NCBI GenBank assembly: GCA_023630585.1 | Contig: CM042544.1 | Span: 16,327,756-16,391,755, forward strand | DNA from: Cranoglanis bouderius | Lineage: Eukaryota; Chordata; Actinopteri; Siluriformes; Cranoglanididae | DNA length: 64,000 nucleotides | Direction: 5' to 3' | Shown here: one piece after another, positions 31,660 through 43,299 of the stretch | Layout of the letters: each line of letters starts with the position of its first letter | Position numbering within the stretch: the first letter of the stretch is position 1 | The notes under the pieces: model-generated | Database searches by the model: none | What the model saw: only the letters and a program-made list of their open reading frames with translations | Told to the model about the DNA's origin: nothing | Made by a program: the position numbers and the translations under genes

Positions 31660-34600
31660 ATGGCTGCGCCCGATGAAAACACGTTTCTTCGTGAAGATGA
31701 AGGAGTTGATGAGATGGAAGCGGCTGACAGCGATGAAGATGAGATGGAAGAAGAAGGGCAGGGGGAAGAATCAGGGGAGAGTAAAGTGTATGTGCCTGGC
31801 GTTCAGCCGCTTCAGCCGGGAGAAGAGCTAGAGATGGACCGCTCGGCTTACCGCATGTATCACGAGTGCCAGACAGGTGGGCCACTCAAAACTCGCAGTA
31901 TTAATATTTACCAGCTGGGCTACAAGTAATTATAGATAGAGTCTGTCGGGTGTGTCATTTCTTGCGTGTGTGTATTTGCAGAATTGATGTATTGCATGTT
32001 ATTAGCGTGTAATAAGCAAGCCTTTACCCTGCAGTAGATGTAGGTGCTGTGTGTCGCTTGTTGTGAGCAAATACTTAACAAGAACCCATCAGCCTCGTTT
32101 CTAGTGAGCAGCTTTATTGCATTGATTGCATATATATTTATTGATATGTATTTTTTTAGTTATATACAAGATCATTTATTCTACAGTTACACTGCACACC
32201 TCAGATGCTGAGAAGGAAAGCTAATATTTCTTTGATTCATTGATTTTGCTGGAAGAAATTTCCCTTACGTTTACCCTTCAGTGTTTGAAATATAATTCCA
32301 CATGGCTTCCCTATCGGTCTCCCTAGCAAGGCCAGGCTGTCACTTCACACAAAAAGTGAACTGGAGTATACAGTCAAATCCTTGGCTCAGAAACAATAAA
32401 CTCTAAAACAATGTCTGGATTAGTAAAATGAACCTGTGACCAAAACACAAAGATAATGATGATTCATTTTCCGGGCTCACTTTTAGAGATTAAAATTGCT
32501 TTGTCACATTTTAGAGCTGTAGTTCCTAAGTTTTAATGACGGTTTACTAAGTCACATGTCTCTTTAAAACTTTTGTGTTGAGATGACCAATAAGACCATC
32601 CGATAAACTTCTCAGTGTAATCGCTTAAATGTTCTTTTTCCAGGTGCCCCTTGTCTGAGTTTTGATGTATTACGTGATGCTGAGGGAGAAGGAAGAGAAA
32701 CGTTTCCCCTGTCCATGCTGCTGTGTGCAGGTACCCAAGCGGACACAGCTCTCAGTAACAGGTAAGTACATTTCACAGACCAACAAATAAAAGCTTATTG
32801 TATGCATGTTGTACTTTTTAAAATTTATTAATTTTTTTCAAACACCTGGTCATGGGCGGCACTAGAGCTCAAACCTGTAGAAGTAATATTTTGGCTGTTG
32901 TGCATTTGATTACACTTTTCCATTTGTAAATGCTTGTATAATTGGCCGTAGGTTAAAAGAAATACAGTTGCAATCAAAATTATTCAACCCCTGAAATAGT
33001 TCAACACAACGAATGCTTCAAGTGGTTTCCATAAATTCAACTGAAAATGCAACTTATAATGACTTCTCCAGTTTCAAAATTATTCAACCCCTTCATGGCA
33101 AGCATCTTTAGTACTTAGTAGAGCACCCTTCTGCTGTTATGACCTGCTGCAAACGAGATGCATAGCCAGACACCAGCTTCTGGCAGCGTTCCTGAGGAAT
33201 CTTCCTCATGAGCAATGGCCTCCAGTTCAGTAATATTCTTGGGTTTGCGTGCTGCAACCGCCTTCTTCAAATCCCACCAGAGATTTTCTATGGGGTTCAA
33301 GTCAGGTGACTGTGATGGCCCTGAAGAATCTTCCAGGACTTCTTCTGCAACCAAGCCATGGTGGAATTTGAGGTATGCTTGGGATCATCGTCCTGTTGGA
33401 AGGTCCAATGACACCCAAGCTTCAGCTTCCTCACAGGCGGCATGAGGTTTTCACCTAGGATTTCCTGATACTTCAGTGAATCCATCTTGCCTTCCACACG
33501 CTGCAGGTTTCCAGTGCCAGAGGATGTAAAGCAGCCCCAGAGCATCACCGATCCACCACCATGCTTGACTGTGGACAGAATGTTCTTTCTTCATTCTTCT
33601 CTCTCCAGACATACCGCTGATCCATCGTGCCAAAAAGTTTGGTGTTTTGTTTCATCACTCCACAGAACAGAAGCCCATTCTGTGGCTAATTTATATGATT
33701 TTGAGCCAACATTTCTTGTGCTTTTGGGTCAGTAGTGGTGTACCTCTTGGAGTTCTGGCATGGAAACCTTCTGTGTTTAGTACGCGCCATACTGTGCTCA
33801 CTGAAACCTCAAAGCCTGTTGCCACCAAGTCTTGCTGCAGGTCTTTTGCGGTCACTCAAGTGTTTTTCACAGCCTGCCTTCTCAGAAATCAGGTTGCAGC
33901 CGTTGATGGCTTCCTTTTTCTGCTCCGTCCAGGTATTTCATGTATTTTCTGCCCCTAGCCAGTTCAGGTATTTCATGTGTTCCAGCTAAAGCACACCTTT
34001 TACAACTAACAAAGCACTTGATTAGTTACATCAAATGTGCTTGAGACAACACCTGTTTTGCATATTTGTTCTGTTGTGAGGGATTCTGTTCAGGGGGTTG
34101 AATAATTTTGAGACTGGAGAAGTCATTATAAGTTGCATTTTCAGTTTAATTTGGGGAAACCACTTGAAGCATTCATTGTGTTGAACTATTTCAATTGCTT
34201 TTGTTTGATTTGTTCACTGCAAACAGCTGAAAGTCTGTCAATTTTGATAATAAGCCTGATTTGCAATGGGGGTTGAATAATTTTGATTGCAACTGTAGAT
34301 TTGCCTGTTTTCCTTTTCTGCCCAGACTCATTGTCATGCGCATGCACAACCTGTATGGCACTGAAAAAGAGAACGAGGAGGAGGAGAAGGAGAGCAGTGA
34401 TGAGAGTGATGAAGATGAGGATGATGAGGAGAAGAAGCCACAGATGGAGCTGGCCATGGTGCCCCATTATGGAGGAATAAATAGAGTCAGAGTGAGTGAC
34501 TAATTATGATTCTTTCAATTGTTTATTTAGTGGCACTGAATAGACACTTCTGTAAACTTGTTATAGACATGTAATAAAATGTGGTCTTGGTTCTAAAGTC

Positions 34601-37600
34601 AGTCAACAGAAAAGGGCCTATATTTTTTTCTTAATATTTCTTAAAATACATTTCGCCTTTGTTTTGGTGACTCAGGTGACCCAGAATGGTGAGCAGTCAT
34701 TGGCTGCTCTCTGGTGTGAGAAAGGTCAGGTGGAAATTTTTGATCTTCGGCCACAGCTGGAAGCAGTTCACAGCTCTGCTGCCATGGCAGCGTTTATTAA
34801 ACAGAATAAGGAGGCCACACCTTTGTTCAGTTTCTCAGGTCACATGACAGAAGGCTTTGCCATCGACTGGTCTCCAAAAGTACCAGGTCAGTGAGCACAG
34901 TGGATTTTTATTGCTTGTTTTGTGTCCCAGAAGGAAATAAAAATAATCACTGTTTACACTCTATTAATGTCATTAATGTCGTCAAACTTTGCCTCCAAGG
35001 CCGGCTTGTGAGTGGAGACTGCAAGAAGAACATTCACGTGTGGGAGCCACGAGAGGGTGGAACTTCCTGGCAGATTGACCAGCGGCCTTTTAGCTCTCAT
35101 ACCAAGTCTGTGGAGGACCTCCAGTGGTCACCTACTGAAGCAACAGTAAGTCAATAAGGGTAACAACAATTGTCAGTTGTAACTGATTAATACTTTAATG
35201 TACAGTAATTGGTTCAACTTTATTATAATTATACAGGTGCATCTCAATAAATTAGAATGTCGTGGAAAAGTTCGTTTATTTCAGTAATTCAACTCAAATT
35301 GTGAAACTCGTGTATTAAATAAATTCAATGCCACAGACTGAAGTAGTTTAAGTCTTTGGTTCTTTTAATTGTGATGATTTTGGCTCACATTTAACAAAAA
35401 CCCACCAATTCACTATCTCAACAAATTAGAATATGGTGACATGCCAATCAGCTAATCAACTCAAAACACTTGCAAAGGTTTCCTGAGCCTTCAAAATGGT
35501 CTCTCAGTTTGGTTCACTAGGTAAGCCACAAACATTCATTGCCAAAGAAGCTGGCTGTTCACAGAGTGCTGTATCCAAGCATGTTAACAGAAAGTTGAGT
35601 GGAAGGAAAAATTGTGGAAGAAAAAGATGCACAACCAACCGAGAGAACCGCAGCCTTATGAGGATTGTCAAGCAAAATCGATTCAAGGATTTGAGTGAAC
35701 TTCACAAGGAATGGACTGAGGCTGGGGTCAAGGCATCAAGAGCCACCACACACAGACGTGTCAAGGAATTTGGCTACAGATGTCGTATTCCTCTTGTTAA
35801 GCCACTCCTGAACCACAGACAACGTCAGAGGCGTCTTACCTGGGCTAAGGAGAAGAAGAACTGGACTGTTGACCAGTGGTCCAAAGTCCTCTTTTCAGAT
35901 GAGAGCAAGTTTTGTATTTCATTTGGAAACCAAGATCCTAGAGTCTGGAGGAAGGGTGGAGAAGCTCATAGCCCAAGTTGCTTGAAGTCCAGTGTTCAGT
36001 TTCCACAGTCTGTGATGATTTGGGGTGCAATGTCATCTGCTGGTGTTGGTCCATTGTGTTTTTTGAAAACCAAAGTCACTGCACCCGTTTACCAAGAAAT
36101 TTTGGAGCACTTCATGCTTCCTTCAGCTGACCAGCATTTTGAAGATGCTGATTTCATTTTCCAGCAGGATTTGGCACCTGCCCACACTGCCAAAAGCACC
36201 AAAAGTTGGTTAAATGACCATGGTGTTGGTGTGCTTGACTGGCCAGCAAACTCACCAGACCTGAACCCCATAGAGAATCTATGGGGTATTGTCAAGAGGA
36301 AAATGAGAAACAAGAGACCAAAAAATGCAGATGAGCTGAAGGCCACTGTCAAAGAAACCTGGGCTTCCATACCACCTCAGCAGTGCCACAAACTGATCAC
36401 CTCCATGCCACGCCGAATTGAGGCAGTAATTAAAGCAAAAGGAGCCCCTACCAAGTATTGAATACATGTACAGTAAATGAACATACTTTCCAGAAGGCCA
36501 ACAATTCACTAAAAATGTTTTTTTTATTGGTCTTATGAAGTATTCTAATTTGTTGAGATAGTGAATTGGTGGGTTTTTGTTAAATGTAAGCCAAAATCAT
36601 CACAATTAAAAGAACCAAAGACTTAAACTACTTCAGTCTGTGGCATTGAATTTATTTAATACACGAGTTTCAAAATTTGAGTTGAATTACTGAAATAAAC
36701 AAACTTTTCCACGACATTCTAATTTATTGAGATGCACCTGTACATATACACAGTTAAACTAGTTGTCATGACTGGTTGTTTTATTCTGACTCTCAGGTTT
36801 TCGCCTCCTGCTCAGTGGATCAGTCCATTCGCATTTGGGATATCAGAGCTCCTCCAAAATCGATGCTTTCAGCCAATGAGGCTCACTCGTCAGACGTCAA
36901 CGTCATCAGTTGGAATCGGACTGAACCATTCCTGTTATCTGGAGGGGATGATGGGCTTCTGAAGGTCTGGGACTTGAGGCAGTTCCAGGTGAGCAGTTTC
37001 TGTTCAATTACTGCATTAATTGTGGACACTTACATGGAACCCCAGACTTTCCTTTATATTGTAGAATAAGAAACTAATGTAACCAAGGTGGTTTCTGGTC
37101 CATGAAAAAAAAAGAAAGAAACCTGTTCCCAGGGCAAAAAAAGGTTATTTAAAATGTTTTGTCTGTTTATCACCTTGATTGCCCTAAAATGAGTAAAATC
37201 CATTCATTCTATTTAATGTTTTACCTTTTAGCACACTTGAGTCTTTAGGAACTGGTCATCCATGACTTCCTGTTTCACGGATATAGAAATATGGAGATAC
37301 ACCAGCCAAACACATGTAGTTATCCATCAGCATGGGATGATGCACGAATGATGGTAAAGTTACTGGCTATCTTAAATTTGGCAATATCTACAAAGACAGC
37401 TTCACAATCTTAAAACAGTTGTCTTCATTATTTGGACAATAGCTAAGAAGTTAAGAACAGCTAAAGCTGAGTGAACACTCTTAAAATAGGAAGCAGGTGT
37501 ATTGTGAGTAAGAACGTTCAAGAGGCAAAACATTCTCCATAGATCACAGTTGGACAATTGCAGGCGTTGGTTGCATCCTGGGGAGAAGTCATCCCCAAAA

Positions 37601-39191
37601 GCAGAATTAGACTCCACCTGTTTGCCAGCTATTTAAAAGTCTTGTCTTAAGAAATCCCCTGCTGTCGTCATACCACAAATGTAAGTGTCTGCAGTTTGCC
37701 AATTCCAAAGGAACTTTTGGCAATAGGTTTAAAATGAGTGAAATTTCAGGCCCATTATAAAATGCGGTGTAGGATCTGTCTCAGTGTTGGGTGGTTTTCC
37801 TTTCAGACTCAGGGATCCTGGTTAGGATACATTCCATCATGTGCTCCAACAAATACAAAAAGATATATTAAAGGTAGATCTGGCTATATCTGTTAGGAAG
37901 TTATGACTGGGCCATGGCAGGATCTTCAGAAGGACTATGATCGAAAATATACCTCCAAATTGCTGTAAATATGGTATGAGCACAGAGTCAAGCTTATACA
38001 GTTTGTTCCAGTTAATTGAACATATAATAAAGTGTCTACCAGGAAGGCCTCTGAAGGACGTGGAGGTTTCGGGTCTCGGATCCCTTTACGTGCCTTCTTG
38101 TATCTCATTCAGCATTATAAAATAAGTTTCGGTGCTGTTATCTTGGAAAAGGTGCAGTGGTGCCAATTATGGCAGCATGGGTTTTTGGGAATATATTTTT
38201 ATTTCTTTGGATCATTTTGCCTTGCTGATCAGGGTATCATCAAGCTGATTATCCAGATCATCTTTACCAAGGGTGCCAATAATTCTTGGGGGCATTGTGT
38301 GAAATCAAATGACTGCCACATTTCACGCACTGACCTAACTCTAAAACCTCTCCAACTGGGTGTTATTTTACTGTCAGAGTCAAGAGCACAACAGTTCAAT
38401 CCGTGCACAGGATCCCTTCTACTTCTATTTCCATTCCATTTTCCCCTCATACAAAAATATAGATGCAAACACTAGTTCTGCTTTACTCACTCTGTATGCA
38501 CACACTCAAATTTGTGCAGCTCTAATGCAAATGTGCTCTTCCCGTGTTGTGGTCTTATTCATTTTCTGTGCAACAATGTCATACCAACTCACCGTGTCAA
38601 GTTGAGAACATTTTTCTTCATGGTAAACAGAAGGTTTCTGGTGACATCAGTTATTTATTGTACAGTATTTCTGCACAAACAGGGTAGATTTGAGCACACA
38701 TGCATTTTTGTATGTGAACAGAAGAAATATGAGAGAGCAGATTGTAATCATGCGCATGAATTAAACTATTGTGCTCTCAACATTATCTCAGCAATGTGAT
38801 CTTGTTTGTTCTTCTGTTGGTCTGTTTTATCCATTTTCCATATGGTTTCTTTCCCTACTTTCCTCATTGTCTTCTCTCTCAGTCTGGGCGTCCAGTGGCC
38901 AGCTTCAAGCAGCACAGTGCCCCTATCACATCAGTGGAATGGAGCCCCATCGACTCAAGCGTGTTTGCCGCCTCTGGAGCGGACGATGTCATCAGCCAAT
39001 GGGATCTGTCGGTGGAGTCATGTGACATGGGTGAGCAGGCTGACAGCTTAAAGAAGCTCCCGCCACAGTTGCTGTTCTTGCATCAGGGCCAGACAGAGGT
39101 CAAGGAGCTCCACTGGCACCCACAGATCCAAGGAACTCTCATCTCCACAGCACTGTCAGGATTCAACCTGTTCAGGACTATTTCAGTGTAA
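31660..39191 (+). CDS. grwd1: glutamate-rich WD repeat-containing protein 1
   Basis: GRWD1 is a nuclear histone-binding WD40 protein involved in ribosome biogenesis and replication licensing. Seven coding exons with AG/GT borders and matched phase: 31660-31876, 32644-32761, 34326-34491, 34676-34886, 35000-35145, 36797-36988 and 38883-39191, giving 452 residues (human 446). Order: acidic N-terminus; CAF1C-type histone-binding region (VYVPGVQPLQPGEELEMD, YRMYHECQTG); a Glu/Asp-rich tract (NEEEEKESSDESDEDEDDEE); then WD repeats with hallmark ends such as VHVWEP-like IHVWEP, IRIWDIR, LKVWDLR and SQWDLS. The C-terminus HWHPQIQGTLISTALSGFNL is family-typical. Introns 2 and 5 contain Tc1 elements and intron 6 a worn one. 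All exons and splice sites look intact. Confidence 0.97.
31877..32643 (+). other. grwd1: grwd1 intron 1
   Basis: A 767-bp intron with no transposon end recognised and no other gene. Confidence 0.6.
32965..34295 (-). mobile_element. Tc1-like transposon in grwd1 intron 2, dead
   Basis: The ends CAGTTGCAATCAAAATTATT and its inverted copy at 34275-34295 are flanked by TA (32963-32964, 34296-34297). Minus-strand transposase pieces carry LWGCFTSSGTGNLQ, the second Asp in FQQDDDPKH, and the Glu in SPDLNPIENLWW. Frames switch at about 33300 and the N-terminal half is badly worn. Its right end lies only 30 bp before the exon 3 splice acceptor. Confidence 0.85.
35234..36740. mobile_element. structurally intact Tc1-like transposon in grwd1 intron 5
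   Basis: Two 200-bp terminal inverted repeats (35234-35433 and 36541-36740) differ at about three positions and begin CAGGTGCATCTCAATAAATT. TA flanks both sides (35232-35233, 36741-36742). Each repeat has an outer CAATAAATTAGAATGTCGTG and an inner CAACAAATTAGAATATGGTG motif, the IR/DR layout of transposase sites. The single open reading frame between them is uninterrupted. The near-identical arms suggest a recent arrival. Confidence 0.95.
35496..36461 (+). CDS. Tc1-like transposase, intact
   Basis: A 321-residue cut-and-paste transposase that would act on the element's own inverted repeats. The N-terminus has helix-turn-helix character (FIAKEAGCSQSAVSKHVNRK, residues 14-33), followed by a basic GRKNCGRKR stretch and a second DNA-binding region. 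The DDE domain has Asp135 (VLFSDESKF), Asp225 (FQQDLAPAH) and Glu260 (SPDLNPIENLW), with 34 residues between the last two: DD34E as in Tc1. It ends GAPTKY, the usual Tc1 C-terminus. Many relatives are about 340 residues, so the original start may have been upstream and this N-terminus could be slightly short. Activity is not shown by sequence alone. Confidence 0.93.
   Translation: MVSQFGSLGKPQTFIAKEAGCSQSAVSKHVNRKLSGRKNCGRKRCTTNRENRSLMRIVKQNRFKDLSELHKEWTEAGVKASRATTHRRVKEFGYRCRIPLVKPLLNHRQRQRRLTWAKEKKNWTVDQWSKVLFSDESKFCISFGNQDPRVWRKGGEAHSPSCLKSSVQFPQSVMIWGAMSSAGVGPLCFLKTKVTAPVYQEILEHFMLPSADQHFEDADFIFQQDLAPAHTAKSTKSWLNDHGVGVLDWPANSPDLNPIENLWGIVKRKMRNKRPKNADELKATVKETWASIPPQQCHKLITSMPRRIEAVIKAKGAPTKY
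37540..38295 (+). mobile_element. worn Tc1-like fossil in grwd1 intron 6
   Basis: Recognisable only in patches: GATCACAGTTGGACAATTGC and CCACAAATGTAAGTGTCTGC, then CAGTTTGCCAATTCC, and near the end GGTGCTGTTATCTTGG and AGGGTGCCAATAATTCTTGG. These are the order and spacing of a Tc1 family whose transposase ends near a GTGCCAATAATTATTGG terminal repeat. No frame is open. The same family appears at 63215-64000. Boundaries are approximate. Confidence 0.5.
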
Positions 39192-40287
39192 AAGGGAAAG
39201 AAATGCATATGTGTTTTTGTGCCTTATGACAATAGTAGAAATATGTTAAATACCATCATCATGGCAGTGGTCAAGTGTATTGATCTGATAAATACACTTG
39301 TTTCTAGATCCTCTCAACTATGTTTAAAATATAGGCAATTAAAAAGGTCTTGATACACTTCATTTAACTCTACACAGAAACTGATGAGCTCAGCTGGTGC
39401 TCTAGGTGACAGGCAGCCAGTGCAAACACAGCTGTGTGTCCTAGATTTGAAGATCACTCATGCTACACTGCTCATCAACATGTTGAAAGATGTCTTCACC
39501 CTTTTATTATTCCATGAGCGAATGCTATTATCTCAAGTCAAATTTTGTACTAATTTTTCTGGAGTCTTCTATGTGTACTTAGAATCAGTTCATTATTGGT
39601 GTAAGTTTGAATGCAGATGATGCCACAGCCATCCGTGGCAGGGAGTCCAATAGAGCAAAATTACATGTTACTTTTTCCTGTCAGCCTGACTGACAGTAAC
39701 CAATTGTAGACTAATCTGTGAGCTCATGTATGTGAAGGAGGGTAGTTAGTGCTTTCCTCCAAGTGTGTTTACCCTCTAATGTAGCATGAGCAGGAGTTTG
39801 AAAAGATTTGGTGACTGGATTCATGTTTCTCTAAAGACACCATGCTAACCTTGACCCTCCTTGGTTGGCAGTGACCGTGTTATAGGGGAGAGCTAGCTAG
39901 CAGATGCGAATTAACAGATGACCAAATTTGGAGAAAATGATATAAATTACAAAAAAAAAATTTGTTCACATATTTTGGTTGTAACAGAAGCTGTTGGAGA
40001 TGAGCATGATGTCGCAACAAACACCTCTCATCTGTCGCTGCTTGATTCAGAAGTTTGTACTCATGTATGGATTTCTTAAAGACATTACTTTTATCCTTGA
40101 CTCTGAAATTGTGTTAGGAACAACTGAAATGAAATGTCTTTTCTGTCATAATATTCTCACAAGGCCTCATTTTCATGGACACAAATAAAGGACCTTGACT
40201 GCTACAAAACCTGCTTGCATTTAATTGAGTGGTAAGGATTTTGAAGATGTGGAGTCTGTGGAGAATGAAGGAAGTTGGCTTTAAGTA
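39192..40287 (+). other. grwd1 3' region
   Basis: Non-coding. An AATAAA at 40184-40189 is a possible poly(A) signal, which would give a 3' UTR of about 1 kb. Nothing else was recognised. Confidence 0.4.
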
Positions 40288-41808
40288 CAACCCAATTCCA
40301 AAAAAGTTGGGACGCTGTATAAATGTAAATAAACAGAATGCAATGATTTGCAAATCTCATAAACCCATATGTTATTCACAATAGAACATAGAAAACATAT
40401 CAAATATTTAAACTGAGGAAATGTACCATTTTCAGAAAAAAAAAAATCAGGTAATTTTGAATTTGATGGCCGCAACAAGTCTCAAAAAAGTTGGGACGGG
40501 GGCAACAAAAGGCTGGAAAAGTAAGTGTTACTAAATAGAAACAGCTGGAGGAACATTTTGCAACTAATTAGGTTACTTGGCAACAAGTCAGTAACATGAT
40601 TGGGTATAAAAATAGTATCTTAGAGACTAAGTCTTTCAGAATTAAAGATGGGCAGAGGTTCACCATTCTGCGAAAAACTGCATCTACAAATTGTGGAACA
40701 GTTTCAGACTAATGTTCCTCTACTTAAAATTGTGAAGACTTTGAATATCTCATCATATACAGTACATAATATCATCAAAAGATTCAGAGAATCTGGAGAA
40801 ATCTCTGCGCAAGGGACAAGGGTGAAAATCAATATTGCATGCCCGTGATCTTCGGGCCCTCAGGCGGCACTGTATTAAAAACAGGCATGATTCTGTAATG
40901 GAAATCACTGCATGGGCTCAGAAACACCTCCAGAACTCACTGTCTGTGAACACAGTTCGCCGTGCCATCCACAAATGGTGGTTAAAGCTCTATCACGCAA
41001 AGAAGAAGCCATATGTGAACATGATACAGAAACGCCGCCATCTTCTCTGGGCCAAAGCTCATTTAAAATGGACTGAGGCAAAGTGGAAAACTGTTATGTG
41101 GTCAGACGAATTGAAATTTGAAATTATTTTTGGAAACCATGTCTGCTGCGTCATCTGGATGCATTAGTGCCTTTGGAATGGGCAGCTTGTACATCTGGAA
41201 AGGCACCATCAATGCTGAAAGGTATATACAGGTTTTAGAGCAACATATGCTTCTATCCAAATGACATCTTTTTCAAGGAAGGCCTTGCATATGTCAGCAA
41301 GACAATGTTAAACCAAATACTGCATCTATTACAACAGCATGGCTTCGTAGTAGAAGAATCCGGGTGCTGAACTGGCCTGCCTGCAGTCCAGACCTTTCAC
41401 CAGTTGAAAACATTTGGTGCATAATGAAACGAAAAATACGACAAAGAAGACCCAGAACTGTTGAGCAGCTAGAATCCTGTATCAGACACGAATGGGACAA
41501 CATTCCTCTCCCAAAACTCCAGCAACTGGTCTCCTCAGTTCCCAGACATATACGGACTGTTAAAAGAAGAGGGGATGCTACACAGTGTTAAACATGGCCC
41601 TGTCCCAACTTTTTTGAGACGTGTTGCTGCCATCAAATTCAAACTGACCTTATTTATTTTCTTAAAATGGTACATTTCCTCAGTTTAAACATTTGATATT
41701 TTCTATGTTCTATTGTGAATAACATATGGGTTTATGAGATTTGCAAATCATTGCATTCTGTTTATTTACATTTTACACAGCGTCCCAACTTTTTTGGAAT
41801 TGGGGCTG
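40288..41808 (+). mobile_element. Tc1-like transposon (CCCAATTCC family), dead
   Basis: Ends CAACCCAATTCCAAAAAAGT and the inverted ATTGGGGCTG end are flanked by TA (40286-40287, 41809-41810). The transposase is in three pieces: 40648-40848 (MGRGSPFCEKLHLQ, helix-turn-helix LLKIVKTLNISSYTVHNIIK), 40835-41167 (ALRRHCIKNR and the first Asp in VMWSDELKFE), and 41364-41591 (NWPACSPDLSPVENIW with the catalytic Glu; ends DATQC). Two or more frameshifts and a lost middle block around 41170-41330. Confidence 0.88.
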
Positions 41809-41810
41809 TA

Positions 41811-42427
41811 TGCCAAGGTGGATTGAAGCTGTTCTGGCAGCTCATAGTGACCCTTTGTGTTGGTTTTTCCTATAATTTGTCAGCTGTCTGTAGCAAAAGC
41901 AGATGTTATGATAACCAGATGGTGCAGGGAGTGTGATACAAAAATTAGGGAAACTGTAAAACTTGGCTATAAAACCTTAAGTAAAGGATGTGACAGGTTA
42001 TGACGTTAAATGCATTAAGATTTTTTCGTTCTCTGTTAAAAGTATTAGACACCCTCACTCTCATTTATTTTAAACAGCTGCGGTTTGTCATTTTCTCTGT
42101 GTGAGACTTGGGCTTCAAAAGCATAGTGAAAGATATTCACTTTTAGTTTTGCTTGTTTTATTACTTTACCACTGCACTGTGCTTGATGTTACTGAATGCA
42201 ATTTGGGTGAGTTCACCACGTGGATTATTAGCACAACTGAGAAATAATTAAAAATCAAAAGAAAAGGCAATAATAGGAAGTAAAGAAATATATTTATTAT
42301 TGCAGATCTCAATATCAGAAAGATAATGTCAATACCAATAGCATCACATATATGAAGTGCATTGTTCCACGGTGTACACATAAATGCTGGTTCTTCAAGA
42401 GCTTACAGGCAGAAGTGGTCACACAAA
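41811..42427. other. intergenic, no gene seen
   Basis: AT-rich sequence between two DNA transposons. No supported open frame. Confidence 0.4.
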
Positions 42428-42429
42428 TA

Positions 42430-42805
42430 CAGGGTGACCCATAAGTGTCCATACAAAAGGGGAAATTAACACTTAATATCTTCCAAAATGTTTCATACCT
42501 AGTTTATATTATATTTTTTTTCAGATAGCCTTTAAGGATACCTTTGAGAAAAGAAGAACGTATTTAAATCATTCTCATGGCTGGATCGGGAAGCTGTCAC
42601 AAGGATGCGATGGACTTTGACAGTAAACATGGCAAGCACATCACACACCACACTGTTGCCAAACTTTTTAACAAATTCAAAAAGACTGGAAGTGTTGCGG
42701 ACCAACAGATAAGTGGACGTCCACGAACATCCAGTGACGAAAGCACAACCGACATGGTGCTGGCAAACATAATCCCCTATGTATGGAGACTTTTGGAACA
42801 CCCTG
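42430..42805 (+). mobile_element. mariner/Tc1-type internally deleted element
   Basis: Left CAGGGTGACCCATAAGTGTC and right GACTTTTGGAACACCCTG are inverted copies flanked by TA (42428-42429, 42806-42807). The 376 bp between still encode a transposase linker (VAKLFNKFKKTGSVADQQ then SGRPRTSSDE), the second DNA-binding motif of the IS630/Tc1/mariner group. The catalytic domain is deleted. Confidence 0.75.
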
Positions 42806-42823
42806 TAGTTTTATTAGAACTGT

Positions 42824-43296
42824 GGGTATGTCCACATTAATCTGGATAAATTTGAAAATGCAAAACATTTTTGGCCTTCTGTCCACACTGAGACAGCGTT
42901 TGAAATTTGAAAATGCCGTTTTCACGTTGTAGTGTGGACTGAAAAAATGGAGATATTCAAAAACAGTGACGTATTTTTAGTCATGTGACCCACTCAACTC
43001 GAAACAAACAAGACAGTACTGCAGTTGTTGTGCCTGCTATCCAGTTTCATAGCTTTGTTAAAGATTGAGATCACTTTGTACAACCTTCAGATTGCATTGT
43101 TAAATAAACGCCTGACTGAGATGACGCAGGCCAAAGCTTCTTACGTTTTTATGCATGCACAGTATCGGGTTATAAGCCGTTTCAGTGTGGAGGATCAATT
43201 TTCGAAAAACGTTTGAAAACGGCAGTATAGACGGAGAGCGTTTTTAAAACAAAAAATGCAGTTTTCAGATCTATCCAGATTAATGTGGACGTAGCC
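42824..43296. mobile_element. hAT-like MITE
   Basis: Left GGGTATGTCCACATTAATCT and the reversed right GGCTACGTCCACATTAATCT form a long imperfect inverted repeat that continues inward (GGATAAATTTGAAAA). Subterminal blocks AAAACG/CGTTTT recur on both sides. No transposase. No clear target duplication, so the superfamily is tentative. Confidence 0.6.
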
Positions 43297-43299
43297 TGC

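Noticed and set aside
35496..36461. A 321-codon single-exon open frame as a host gene
   Set aside because: It is a DD34E transposase bounded by 200-bp inverted repeats and TA duplications.
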